A stretch of DNA of 64,000 nt from CAVVUF01 sp963751425 (GCA_963751425.1 CAVVUF010000003.1:62001-126000); one strand, 5' to 3'. Counted from the first letter of the stretch, positions 1-8,088 are shown. Made by a program: numbers and translations. Notes: generated by a model from the letters alone, not told the origin.

Positions 1-858
1 GAGATAAGTAGCCTCTTGCAGATTATCAAATCCCACTACCGATACATCATCCGGGACGCTTAACCCAGCTTCGTGGGCAGCCTGGTAAACACCCACCGCA
101 GACATATCATTGGAAGCAAAGATGGCGGTTGGAGGATTACCTAGATCAAAGAGTTTCTGGCTGCAAATGTAAGCCGTCTCAGTCGTGTAATCGCCAATCT
201 GGATCAGCTCGTCATCCAGCGGGATTCCCGCGGCAGCCAGGCCGTCCTTATAACCTTGCAGGCGGTGGCAAGCACTGACCAGCTCCAGCCTGCCGGTGAT
301 GAAACCGATGCGCCTATGCCCCAGCCCCATCAGATAGCTCATGGCAGCCAAAGCTCCTTCCCGGTTGGCGGCAATGATCCCCGGGCAGTCAGGACTTTCG
401 TTATTGGGGTCAATGGTTACCACCGGTGCGTCGGTGGAAAAGCTGGTGGCAGCGGGCGTGACCACAATCACGCCATCGGTGATACCCCCGTTAAGCAGGT
501 TCACATACTTGCGTTCCTGTTCTGCAGTAAGATATTTGCGCACATCGCCCGTGGTATAGATGATCAAATCATAATCCGAGATCGCCACGGCCTGGTTAAT
601 GCCGCGCAAAATCTCGGTACAGTATGCGGAGGAGACATCCGGCATGATCAACCCGATCACCCGCGTACGGTGGCTGCGCATGCCCCGCGCTGCCAGGCTG
701 GAGGTATACCCCATGGCATCGATGACCTCCTGAACCTTTTGGTAGGTTTCAGGAGCCACATCGTCCTTATCATTCAAAACGCGTGAAACAGTCGAAACCG
801 AAACCCCGGCGGCTTTGGCAACATCTTGAATGGTTGCTGACCTGCGCGTTCGCCTCAT
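1..858 (-). CDS. LacI-family transcriptional regulator (3' end beyond window)
   Basis: Reading leftward from the ATG at 858 gives 286 codons with no stop before the window edge. Residues 9-28 form the LacI-type helix-turn-helix (IQDVAKAAGVS, then STVSRVLND). A hinge follows (MGYTSSLAARGMRS), then a periplasmic-binding-protein-like sensor domain with the usual blocks VIGLIMPDVSS, TGRLELVSACHRLQGY and FASNDMSAVGVYQ. The family is about 340 residues, so roughly 50 are missing. LacI proteins bind a sugar or nucleoside effector and repress nearby transport or catabolic genes. The effector cannot be read from the sequence; the targets probably lie left of the window. A consensus promoter with a tandem operator just upstream suggests autorepression. 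Confidence 0.93.
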   Translation of the reverse strand, partial: MRRTRRSATIQDVAKAAGVSVSTVSRVLNDKDDVAPETYQKVQEVIDAMGYTSSLAARGMRSHRTRVIGLIMPDVSSAYCTEILRGINQAVAISDYDLIIYTTGDVRKYLTAEQERKYVNLLNGGITDGVIVVTPAATSFSTDAPVVTIDPNNESPDCPGIIAANREGALAAMSYLMGLGHRRIGFITGRLELVSACHRLQGYKDGLAAAGIPLDDELIQIGDYTTETAYICSQKLFDLGNPPTAIFASNDMSAVGVYQAAHEAGLSVPDDVSVVGFDNLQEATYL

Positions 859-926
859 GCGAGGGAACTCCTATTTCTGGATGGATTAAAGTTGAAAAAC
901 GAAAGGGCCGATAATTTTCCGATAAC

Positions 927-950
927 AATACCGGTATCGTTCCCGGTATC
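927..950 (-). promoter_or_regulatory. tandem LacI-type operator (GATACCGG half-sites)
   Basis: A perfect palindrome ATACCGGTAT lies at 928-937, and a further GATACCGG half-site (minus strand, 950-943) sits exactly 12 bases from the GATACCGG at 938-931. LacI-family repressors typically bind palindromes with a central CG, so this fits an operator. Its place at the predicted transcription start would block initiation. Binding by the adjacent regulator is inferred, not shown. Confidence 0.6.
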
Positions 951-958
951 CTTTTCAT

Positions 959-987
959 ATCATACAAGAATATCAGGAATTTGTCAA
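959..987 (-). promoter_or_regulatory. sigma70-type promoter of the LacI-family gene
   Basis: Reading the minus strand, TTGACA (987-982) is followed by a 17-base spacer and TATGAT (964-959), close to the vegetative consensus. Predicted transcription starts near 952, immediately upstream of the operator-like repeats and about 95 bases before the LacI start codon. The HAD gene upstream ends at 989, so the -35 box abuts its stop codon. Confidence 0.7.
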
Positions 988-988
988 A

Positions 989-1654
989 TTAATTTTTTGT
1001 GGTTTGTAACTGATCTAAAAGCTGCTCCAGGGACAGAGCCTCCAGGGAATCCACGCGCAGGTCCGCCAGGTCCAGCGAAAGCTGGCGGGTCAGCTCATTG
1101 GGCACCGCCAGGCAGTACAGCCCGGCGCGCTTGGCCGCCAGGATACCGTTGGGGGAATCTTCGATCGCCACTGCCTGGCCAGGTTCCACACCCAGCCAGC
1201 GCACCGCCAATTGGAAAAGCTCCGGGTCGGGCTTGGTAAGGTGCACATCGTCGCGGGCACAGATGCGCTCGAAATAGGGCAGCAAGCCCAGCCGTTCCAG
1301 GTGCCCGGTAACCCAATGGCAAGAAGAGCTGGAAGCCAGGCCCACCTTCAACCCCAGGCGCCGGGCGTCTTTGAGGTACTGCTCCACGCCCGGGCGCACC
1401 GTCTGCTGTAAAACCAGGGCAGTCTCGCGCTCCTTCTGGTGGGCCGTGAGTGCCTCCCGGTCCAATTTCCGCCCCACCTGCCGCTCCAGCTCACCGAACA
1501 CGTCGAAATGATCGGATGTGCCAATGATCTTCCCCCAGGTTTCGAGAGGCAGCGGGATATCATAGGCAGCATACAGCTCCCGCCAGGACTGGTAGATCGG
1601 TCCTTCGGTCTCCAGGATCAAACCATCAAAATCGAAGACGAGCGCCAGGATCAT
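989..1654 (-). CDS. HAD-superfamily hydrolase (beta-phosphoglucomutase/phosphatase-like)
   Basis: 221 residues carrying all HAD motifs: motif I DFDGLILETE (nucleophile Asp8, acid/base Asp10), motif II GLASSSSCHW, motif III Lys in TKPDPELF, and motif IV AIEDSPNGILAA. An alpha-helical cap domain lies between motifs I and II (about residues 15-85), as in subfamily IA enzymes such as beta-phosphoglucomutase and sugar-phosphate phosphatases. It probably acts on a small phosphorylated metabolite in the cytoplasm. The LacI-family gene downstream hints at a sugar substrate, but mutase and phosphatase cannot be told apart here. Confidence 0.9.
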   Translation of the reverse strand: MILALVFDFDGLILETEGPIYQSWRELYAAYDIPLPLETWGKIIGTSDHFDVFGELERQVGRKLDREALTAHQKERETALVLQQTVRPGVEQYLKDARRLGLKVGLASSSSCHWVTGHLERLGLLPYFERICARDDVHLTKPDPELFQLAVRWLGVEPGQAVAIEDSPNGILAAKRAGLYCLAVPNELTRQLSLDLADLRVDSLEALSLEQLLDQLQTTKN

Positions 1655-1879
1655 TTTTAGAAGCTCTGGCGGAGTTTACCATAGATCATCCTTCAAACAA
1701 GTTGTTCCTAACAACAACGTTAGATTAAAATAAAGTTAACCGTGTTCAGAATTAATCAAATTGTGGATATTTTAGGCTGCTTCGCACCGGTCCCAAGCAA
1801 TTTATTAGACCAGACTTATTCAGGACTGGGGAACTAACAGATAACTTTTCTTCCGCATGCTTTATCATAGGAGGCTACC

Positions 1880-4800
1880 ATGCATGAACAACAGCCAACC
1901 TGCGCGAGCCAACCGACAGCTCGCCGGCGAAAAAACGATCTTTTCCTTTCTTTAGCCCTCATCTTCGCCCTCATTGCCAGCCTGGTTCTCCCGGTTTTCC
2001 AACCTCCGGCATACGCGGTTGATACACCGGTACTGCTCACCCCAGCCGATACGGCCACCATCACAGCGAAAACTGAGGCTTTTGGTGAGGCCCACCCTCC
2101 GGTGGCAATGCCTACATTCACCTGGCAGCCCGTCACCGGTGCAACGAAATATCGCATTCAATTTAGCCAAGATATTACTTTCAACACGAAAACAGAAGCT
2201 ACAACACCCCTAATCAGGTATATTCCAACTAATTTAAATACATTTAGTGATGGCACCTGGTATTGGCGCGTGCGCATGGATTCACCTACCGTGGGGGGAT
2301 GGAGTACCACATCGTCATTTACCAAGCAGTGGGCCAGCCCCAATAACAAGCCAATCCTATCATCCCCAACCGACGGAGTCACCCTGCAATTCTTTGATCT
2401 CCCGATCTTCAGTTGGCAGCCCGTGATCGGAGCCGCCTCCTATCGGTTTCAGATCGACACATCCAATACGTTTACATCCCCCACTAGTTACACAACTTTG
2501 GCTGCAACCTACCAGCCTCTTGCAAAACCGAACAACGGCATCTATTATTGGCGGGTGGTCCCCCTCGACCCGGAGGGACGCGCAGGGACAGCCAGTGACA
2601 GCCGCAGCTTCACCATGGGTTACAACCAGGTCCCGCAGCTCTTGGAGCCAGCCAACCTCTCCACACCCACCTTCACCCCCACCTTCCGCTGGACGGCGGT
2701 GCGCGGTGCTCAATCATACGAATTATGGTATTCAACGGATAATACGTTTACAGCCAGAACGGCGGTTTCGACCCAGAACACATCCTACACTCCCATCACC
2801 GCCCTGGAGAATGACAAACAATACTATTGGAAAGTCCGGACGGATTCAGGCAACCCTATCTCCGATTGGAGCCCGGTTTGGACTTTTCAAAAGCAGTGGT
2901 ACATCAAGCCTGTCCTGCTCACCCCGGTAGATGGCTATCAGAATGTGCGGTTCCCGACTTTCACCTGGACGCCTGTGCCCGGCGCCGCCTATTATAAGTT
3001 TGAGCTGGATGAAGAAATTAGCTTTGCAAATCCCTACGTTCAAGGAGACACGGCAAACAATTTTTATACGCCTAATAAGTATGAAGGTATTGCCCGGACC
3101 TGGTATTGGCGCGTAACGCCTTACGATTCAAAAGGTCAAATGGGCAAGGTGAGCCAGACGGCCTCATACGCTGGCAGCAGCGACTCTGTCGCTCCCGACC
3201 TGATCTTCCCATATTACTATTATCCTCCCAATACTTTCCCAGCCCCAGATACAGGCGTGGCAATGCAGCCGCATGTGGACCGCACGGTGAGCTGGCCGAT
3301 CTTTTACTGGCACCGCCTCACCGTCCCCTACCCAACCGGGGGTACCTATGCGTATGCTTACCGCATTCAAGTCAGCACTACCGCCCTCTTCACCAGCATC
3401 GCCTGGACGGCTGATACTCAAAACACGCATGCTGCCCCCACGATTGGCAATCCCTTCGTTCCCGTTAGCGGGCAGGATTACTATTGGCGCGTGCGCCCGC
3501 TCAACAATTCAGGTATAGAGATCGGCGCATGGAGCCAGATCTGGAAGACCCGCATCACGCTGCCTGCCTCCGGAGGCACCTCCACACCACCTCAGCTCCT
3601 CCGCCCAGCCAATGCGTCTGAAATTGTGGAGACAACGCCCATGTTTGAATGGAAACCGGTGGCTGGGGCAACCGCTTACGAGGTGCAGATCAGCGACGAT
3701 GCCGCGTTTGGCACGACACTCGACACTGGCAGCGTGCCGTACCCGGCTTATTCGCCGACCACCAGCCTGGCACAGCGCCTGCTGGGGAAGGTCAATTTTG
3801 GCACCTACTACTGGCGGGTGCGGGCGCGCAGCGGCGCTAACCCCCTGGGAGATTGGAGCGAGACGAGGCGCTTCCAGATCGCAGCCCAATCTGAAATCCT
3901 ATTGGGGACGCGCACCTTGGGAGCAGCAGAGAACAGGCTCCAGATCGCTGCAGATCCAGATGATATCACGGATAACAATTACGAGCTGACCACGCTCTAC
4001 GCCACCCAGGATGCAGGCTACTGGTATTTTGGCTTCAGCGCTACCACAGCCGCTGAAAATATGTCCTATGCGCTGTACCTGGACGTGAACCATGTGGACA
4101 ACTCCGGGGGTGACACCGATCCACGCAGCAACCTCATCACCACCATCGCCGCGCACCGACCTGAATATGTGCTGTACCTCAACCAGGTTGGCGCTTCCCT
4201 GACAGTGGATGATACCGAACTATACAAATGGAACGGCATCGGCTGGAACACCCCGCAGCGTCTCAGCGACATTGGCGGCGGGCTGGTTTACAGCGGTGGA
4301 TATGTCGAATTCCGCATCCCGAACACCTTGATCGGCATGCAGGACGATACCGGCAGCTACGCCGTCTCGCTGCTCAGCCTGCCATCTGGAACCGGGCAGC
4401 AACCGCGCGATAGCGTGCCCTCCGACCCCAACGTGCCCGGCAGCGCACCGGTCAGCCGCTTTACCAGTGTGTCAGAGCGCATGAACCAGGTGCTGCCCGC
4501 CAACAACGCCGCCGGCGACCTGGCAGAAGCCGTTCCCTTTGTGCCGACCTTTTACTGGGATTACCCAACCGGTGCGACACCCACGAACCCCTGGGCGGGG
4601 GCCCGCATGCGCGTCTACCTCGACCCGGGCTTCACCACCCAGGTGGCTGAATATATCCAGACTTCAACGGCTGCCTATTATGCCTCAACGAGCCATTTTT
4701 GGGAGAACGATATCAACGGCGATAACTCGTATTACTGGCGCATTCAGCCGCGCTACCTGCCCGGGCCGGTCTACGGTGTATGGTCGCAGGGTGGGCGTTT

Positions 4801-5731
4801 CGAGCGGCGCGGCTTCATTCCCCAAAATTTGCAGGCCTCCGTCGATTTCGCCACGCCCACTTTCTCCTGGGACCTGGTCGAAGGCGCTGAAAAATATGAG
4901 CTCTGGGTCGATAACAACCCCGGATTCGGGTCGCGGGAAATTTCAGTCACCACCGGGCAAAACACCTACACCCATACTGGCACCCTGGACAGCGGGACAT
5001 ATTATTGGAAAGTGCGCGTCCTGCGGCATGGCAGTGTGACCAACGAGTGGAGCGGCGTACAGACATTCACGCTGACCTACCCCACCCCCACCGGCCTCAC
5101 GCTAGGCAACCCGGAATTTCCCAGCCCCATCTCCAGCACACCGATCTTCTGCTGGCAGCCGTTGATCGTACCGACGGTGGGAAACCCGATCCTGGCTGCC
5201 TACAAATACCGCCTCCAGGTGAGTAAGGGTGATCCAAACTTCGCTACCATCTATGAGACCCAAGACACCGAGCAGAAATGTTGGACCTCAATCAAAGGCT
5301 ATGACGATGGCACCTATTACTGGCGGGTTGCTATGATCGATGGCGGTGGCAATGTAGGTGGATACAGCGCATCTGTCCAGTTCACCAAGCAGTACCCAAC
5401 GGCAAAGCCCCTCTCACCAGTCAGCGGCAGCACGATCACGGAGACGCCCACCTTCGTATGGACGGCCTCCGACGGGATCACGCCCTATGTGTTCGGGGCT
5501 GCTAATTACAAGATTGAAATCTGCCAGGATCAGTTCTATTCCGTCAACTGCGAAAAGGTGACCACCCCCAACACGCGTTACATCCCCACCAAGGGTTACG
5601 ACACCAAGAAGACCTATTATTGGCGAGTCGCCATCGTGGACAAGGATAGCAAGCAAGGTCCCTGGAGCGATGCCACGATCATCATCGATCCGTATCCATA
5701 CAAGTTGCACCTGCCTTTTACCAGGAAGTAA
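1880..5731 (+). CDS. Very large secreted protein of fibronectin-III-like repeats
   Basis: 1283 residues. An AGGAGG at 1869-1874 fixes the ATG at 1880. The N-terminus has basic residues, then a hydrophobic stretch (about 24-45) ending in PPAYAVD, consistent with a signal peptide. At least ten repeats follow, each marked by a YYWRV or YWKV core strand and a trailing GxWS motif; many strands read PTFTWxPVxGA. This is typical of fibronectin type III or related beta-sandwiches. Between repeats six and seven, about residues 670-860, lies a different domain (YWYFGFSA, YALYLDVNH, VEFRIPNTLIG) resembling a CBM9/DOMON-like sandwich. The last residues are YKLHLPFTRK, a hydrophobic-then-basic tail. It is probably a cell-surface or extracellular binding protein; the ligand is unknown. 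Confidence 0.85.
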   Translation: MHEQQPTCASQPTARRRKNDLFLSLALIFALIASLVLPVFQPPAYAVDTPVLLTPADTATITAKTEAFGEAHPPVAMPTFTWQPVTGATKYRIQFSQDITFNTKTEATTPLIRYIPTNLNTFSDGTWYWRVRMDSPTVGGWSTTSSFTKQWASPNNKPILSSPTDGVTLQFFDLPIFSWQPVIGAASYRFQIDTSNTFTSPTSYTTLAATYQPLAKPNNGIYYWRVVPLDPEGRAGTASDSRSFTMGYNQVPQLLEPANLSTPTFTPTFRWTAVRGAQSYELWYSTDNTFTARTAVSTQNTSYTPITALENDKQYYWKVRTDSGNPISDWSPVWTFQKQWYIKPVLLTPVDGYQNVRFPTFTWTPVPGAAYYKFELDEEISFANPYVQGDTANNFYTPNKYEGIARTWYWRVTPYDSKGQMGKVSQTASYAGSSDSVAPDLIFPYYYYPPNTFPAPDTGVAMQPHVDRTVSWPIFYWHRLTVPYPTGGTYAYAYRIQVSTTALFTSIAWTADTQNTHAAPTIGNPFVPVSGQDYYWRVRPLNNSGIEIGAWSQIWKTRITLPASGGTSTPPQLLRPANASEIVETTPMFEWKPVAGATAYEVQISDDAAFGTTLDTGSVPYPAYSPTTSLAQRLLGKVNFGTYYWRVRARSGANPLGDWSETRRFQIAAQSEILLGTRTLGAAENRLQIAADPDDITDNNYELTTLYATQDAGYWYFGFSATTAAENMSYALYLDVNHVDNSGGDTDPRSNLITTIAAHRPEYVLYLNQVGASLTVDDTELYKWNGIGWNTPQRLSDIGGGLVYSGGYVEFRIPNTLIGMQDDTGSYAVSLLSLPSGTGQQPRDSVPSDPNVPGSAPVSRFTSVSERMNQVLPANNAAGDLAEAVPFVPTFYWDYPTGATPTNPWAGARMRVYLDPGFTTQVAEYIQTSTAAYYASTSHFWENDINGDNSYYWRIQPRYLPGPVYGVWSQGGRFERRGFIPQNLQASVDFATPTFSWDLVEGAEKYELWVDNNPGFGSREISVTTGQNTYTHTGTLDSGTYYWKVRVLRHGSVTNEWSGVQTFTLTYPTPTGLTLGNPEFPSPISSTPIFCWQPLIVPTVGNPILAAYKYRLQVSKGDPNFATIYETQDTEQKCWTSIKGYDDGTYYWRVAMIDGGGNVGGYSASVQFTKQYPTAKPLSPVSGSTITETPTFVWTASDGITPYVFGAANYKIEICQDQFYSVNCEKVTTPNTRYIPTKGYDTKKTYYWRVAIVDKDSKQGPWSDATIIIDPYPYKLHLPFTRK

Positions 5732-5752
5732 GATTTTTTAGCGGTTTAAAAA

Positions 5753-5792
5753 TTCTGGGTCTGTAGAATTGTGATAAAATACAGACCCAGAA
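5753..5792. repeat. 13-bp perfect inverted repeat between the surface protein and the tRNA genes
   Basis: TTCTGGGTCTGTA (5753-5765) is perfectly inverted as TACAGACCCAGAA (5780-5792) around a 14-base loop. No U-run follows on the plus strand, so it is not a standard terminator for the preceding gene, although it could still act as one. The A-rich loop (GATAAAAT) may hold the -10 of the tRNA operon. Confidence 0.55.
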
Positions 5793-5799
5793 AAAACCT

Positions 5800-5836
5800 G
5801 CGGGCGTGGCCAAGTGGTAAGGCAGCAGCTTTCCAA
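5800..5836 (+). pseudogene. 5' half of a tRNA-Gly(UCC) gene, truncated after the anticodon loop
   Basis: The stretch folds as an acceptor 5' strand GCGGGCG, a D-arm with stems GCC and GGC, anticodon-stem 5' strand GCAGC and loop TTTCCAA (anticodon UCC at 5832-5834). The expected GCTGC partner, variable loop and T-arm are missing: the sequence goes to GTTAATTGGCAGC and then to the intact tRNA-Gly 24 bases later. It is either a real truncated duplicate or an assembly collapse. Confidence 0.7.
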
Positions 5837-5859
5837 GTTAATTGGCAGCTCCGCAATTT

Positions 5860-5931
5860 GCGGCGGTAACTCAATGGTAGAGTTCTTGCCTTCCAAGCAA
5901 GCTGTTGCGGGTTCGAGTCCCGTCCGCCGCT
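5860..5931 (+). tRNA. tRNA-Gly (anticodon UCC)
   Basis: 72 bases with a full cloverleaf. Acceptor GCGGCGG pairs with CCGCCGC; the D-stem is ACTC/GAGT; anticodon stem CTTGC/GCAAG encloses loop CTTCCAA with UCC at 34-36; the variable loop has 5 bases; T-stem GCGGG/CCCGT encloses TTCGAGT. Discriminator T at 5931. CCA is not encoded. Confidence 0.95.
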
Positions 5932-6010
5932 CTGAAGAGATCAGCTTTCAAGCTTCAGCTATGTAAGCACTTCGACCGGCTGATCACAGAGGCTGATTGT
6001 TCTTTAACAA

Positions 6011-6082
6011 GGGCCCGTAGCTCAGCGGCAGAGCGGACGGCTCATAACCGTTTGGTCGTAGGTTCGAACCCTACCGGGCCCA
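6011..6082 (+). tRNA. tRNA with CAU anticodon (Met elongator or Ile2)
   Basis: 72-base cloverleaf: acceptor GGGCCCG/CGGGCCC, D-stem GCTC/GAGC, anticodon stem GACGG/CCGTT around CTCATAA, T-stem GTAGG/CCTAC around TTCGAAC, discriminator A. The anticodon stem lacks the three G:C pairs of initiator tRNA, so it is not fMet. The anticodon arm plus GGTCGTAGG segment resembles, as I recall it, Bacillus tRNA-Ile2, whose CAU is converted to lysidine-AU by TilS. So Ile(AUA) decoding is as likely as Met. Confidence 0.93.
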
Positions 6083-6101
6083 TATTGTCTTAATTTATTC
6101 T

Positions 6102-6132
6102 AAAAGCGCGGTGTTTGTCTCACCGCGCTTTT
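6102..6132 (+). terminator. Rho-independent terminator of the tRNA cluster
   Basis: A perfect 12-bp stem (AAAAGCGCGGTG and CACCGCGCTTTT) around a 7-base loop lies 19 bases after the last tRNA. The A and T flanks let it work in either direction. Confidence 0.85.
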
Positions 6133-6255
6133 GCGTCAATCGCATTCGTGACTCAAAACCTTGTTGTTAATCCATTCAAGCTCTTGAGAATAATTTGTGC
6201 TATAATAGGATAAATTTGGTTTTATAACTCTTCTTTGCACCGGGAGGAAATTAAG

Positions 6256-6723
6256 GTGAAAACCACATTTGTCCTCAAAGCAGTCTTTATTTTCGCCATC
6301 CTGATGGCCCTGTCCGCCTGCAGCGCGGGCGGCAAGACACCCACCCTTAGCCCTACCGAGGGAGCGCAAATGTTGGCAGGCGTTTATACCACTTCTATCA
6401 AAGATGAGGATATCAGCAAGGTAAAATCGCTCGAATCGAATTTTTCTGTAAACCAGGGTGAATGGAAAATAAACTTAACCAACGATGGAAAATTCACCGC
6501 CGAAAAAGATGGGCAGTTTGTCGCTAACGGCAAATTTACAGTCCGCGGCGACGAGATCGAGTTTTATGTGGACCAAGTATGTCCCGATTGTTCGTGCTTA
6601 AATGCAATTGGACGTTATTATTGGGCTCTCAAGGATAACCAATTGAGCTTTTCCAAAATTGCAGGTGTTTGCGATGCGATGGATCTGGTGATGACTTCCC
6701 ACGCCATCACCCGCCAGCCTTAA
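6256..6723 (+). CDS. Small putative lipoprotein of unknown function
   Basis: The GTG at 6256 is chosen because GGAGG lies 8 bases upstream and because it puts the N-terminus directly on a lipoprotein signal (KTTFVLKAVFIFAILMALSAC, lipobox LSAC, Cys22). The mature part is about 133 residues of predicted beta-rich sequence (GEWKINLTNDGKFTAEKDG, KFTVRGDEIEFYVDQ), like lipocalin-style small domains. A CPDCSC cluster near residue 115 could form a disulfide or bind metal. I do not recognise the family. It stands alone between the tRNA cluster and queF. Confidence 0.75.
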   Translation: MKTTFVLKAVFIFAILMALSACSAGGKTPTLSPTEGAQMLAGVYTTSIKDEDISKVKSLESNFSVNQGEWKINLTNDGKFTAEKDGQFVANGKFTVRGDEIEFYVDQVCPDCSCLNAIGRYYWALKDNQLSFSKIAGVCDAMDLVMTSHAITRQP

Positions 6724-6866
6724 CAAGATCAATCTCCATCTTCTGTTTTTCACAGCTATTCCGTGTCTTTCTTTCTATTTTTTTGTCCGAACCAATCCAA
6801 TAAAAGTGATGGATCACCATAGAACTGAGGGCAGGATTCCTGGGGGGGGCATCTTCTCGATCACGA

Positions 6867-6872
6867 TATAAT
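6867..6872 (+). promoter_or_regulatory. Possible -10 box of the queF operon
   Basis: TATAAT lies 21 bases before the queF start, with no good -35 box at the expected distance. I looked for a preQ1 riboswitch in 6724-6890, as these often precede queF and YhhQ genes, and saw no recognisable one. Confidence 0.35.
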
Positions 6873-6893
6873 TAGGTTAAGGAGATGATGACC

Positions 6894-7379
6894 ATGTCTA
6901 CCGACCCCTCAGACCTGGAAGGCTTGACCCTCTTGGGCGGGCAAGCCAAACCCTCAAAAAACCTGGAAGCTTTCCCCAACCGCTCGCCCGGGCGCTATTA
7001 CCGGGTTATCCTGGAGACCGACGAGTTTACCTGCCTGTGCCCCAAGACCGGGCAGCCCGATTTCGCCACCATCCACGTGGAGTATGTTCCGGATGAAAAA
7101 GTGGTCGAGTCGAAGTCGTTCAAGCTGTACTTGTGGTCCTATCGCAACGAAGGCGCCTTCCACGAGCACGTGGTCAACCGCATCCTGGATGACCTGGTGC
7201 AGGTCTTGAACCCGCACTGGTGCCTGGTGAGAGGCATCTTCAACATCCGCGGCGGCATCGGCATCACCGTGGAAGCGGAGCACACCCGCACCCCTGAAGC
7301 GCGGAAGCAGTGGCACGATAAATCGTGGCACGATAAATCGTGGCACGAACATGCGTGCCAAGCGAAAAACGAAGCATGA
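6894..7379 (+). CDS. queF: NADPH-dependent 7-cyano-7-deazaguanine reductase (QueF)
   Basis: Reduces preQ0 to preQ1 in queuosine tRNA modification, in the cytoplasm. Start at 6894 is preferred over in-frame ATGs at 6885 and 6888 because AAGGAG at 6879-6884 is then 9 bases away. The short QueF fold is intact: RYYRVILETDEFTCLCPKTG with catalytic Cys49, QPDFATIHVEY with the proton-relay Asp56, and the substrate-binding VESKSFKLYLWSYRNEGAFHE. The last 25 or so residues are an odd tail of WHDKS repeats encoded by a 15-bp tandem repeat. The stop overlaps the transporter start by 4 bases (ATGA), so the two are translationally coupled. Confidence 0.95.
   Translation: MSTDPSDLEGLTLLGGQAKPSKNLEAFPNRSPGRYYRVILETDEFTCLCPKTGQPDFATIHVEYVPDEKVVESKSFKLYLWSYRNEGAFHEHVVNRILDDLVQVLNPHWCLVRGIFNIRGGIGITVEAEHTRTPEARKQWHDKSWHDKSWHEHACQAKNEA
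7311..7360 (+). repeat. 15-bp tandem, internally palindromic repeat in the 3' end of queF
   Basis: TGGCACGATAAATCG occurs at 7311-7325 and 7326-7340, followed by a degenerate third copy and TGCCA. Each unit junction contains the palindrome CACGATAAATCGTG, and the segment ends with GGCACG...CGTGCC. It adds WHDKS repeats to the protein. Confidence 0.8.
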
Positions 7380-8077
7380 CTTCGAAGCCCGCTTACCGCT
7401 ATTTCCCTCTGGTGACGGCCCTGTTTGTCACCACCCTGATCATCTCCAATATCATCGCCGTCAAGGTCGTGCAGATCGGCCCGCTGTTCCTGCCCGCCGC
7501 GGTGATCCTATTCCCTGTGGCTTATATCTTCGGCGACGTGCTCACCGAAGTGTACGGTTATGGGCGCGCCCGCCAGGTGATCTGGACCGGTTTCTTCTGC
7601 AACCTGATCGCCGTGGCTGCCATCTGGATCGCAGGACTCCTGCCCGCAGCTCCTTTCTGGACGGCGGGTGTTTATCATTCTCCCCAGGAAGCCCAGCAGG
7701 CTTACCAGGCCATCCTGGGCTTCACGCCGCGCTTGCTGGTCGCCTCCTTCATCGCTTACCTGGCAGGTGAGTTCCTCAACTCCTTTGTGCTGGCGAAGCT
7801 GAAAGTCAAAACCCAAGGGCGGTTCTTATGGCTCAGGACGATCACCTCCACTCTGGTGGGTCAGGGAGTCGATTCACTGATCTTTATATCGATCGCTTTC
7901 TACGGTATCTTCTCACCAGCCGACTTGCGCACAGCCATCCTTTCTCAATGGGCTTTCAAAGTGGCTTACGAGATCCTGGCGACCCCGCTGACTTACCTGG
8001 TGGTGGGCTGGCTCAAGCGCCACGAAGAAGTAGATTTTTATGACCGGGATACAAACTTCAACCCGATAAAATTTTAA
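7376..8077 (+). CDS. yhhQ: Queuosine precursor transporter (YhhQ/VUT family)
   Basis: Start at 7376 (MTSKPAYRYFP) gives a 233-residue protein overlapping the queF stop by ATGA; earlier in-frame codons run into the repeat. It has about six membrane segments and the family marks TLIISNIIAVKVVQIG, FPVAYIFGDVLTEVYGYG, GQGVDSLIFISIAFYG and KVAYEILATPLTYLVV. YhhQ proteins bring preQ0/preQ1 across the inner membrane. Coupling to QueF supports that role: import preQ0, then reduce it. Confidence 0.93.
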   Translation: MTSKPAYRYFPLVTALFVTTLIISNIIAVKVVQIGPLFLPAAVILFPVAYIFGDVLTEVYGYGRARQVIWTGFFCNLIAVAAIWIAGLLPAAPFWTAGVYHSPQEAQQAYQAILGFTPRLLVASFIAYLAGEFLNSFVLAKLKVKTQGRFLWLRTITSTLVGQGVDSLIFISIAFYGIFSPADLRTAILSQWAFKVAYEILATPLTYLVVGWLKRHEEVDFYDRDTNFNPIKF

Positions 8078-8088
8078 CTCCGAAAATC

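Noticed and set aside
5905..6093. Open frame across the tRNA genes
   Set aside because: It merely reads through tRNA-Gly and the CAU tRNA; RNA structure explains the sequence.
6724..6890. preQ1 riboswitch before queF
   Set aside because: Expected from the genes, but I could not find the stem, the A-rich tail or the conserved loop.
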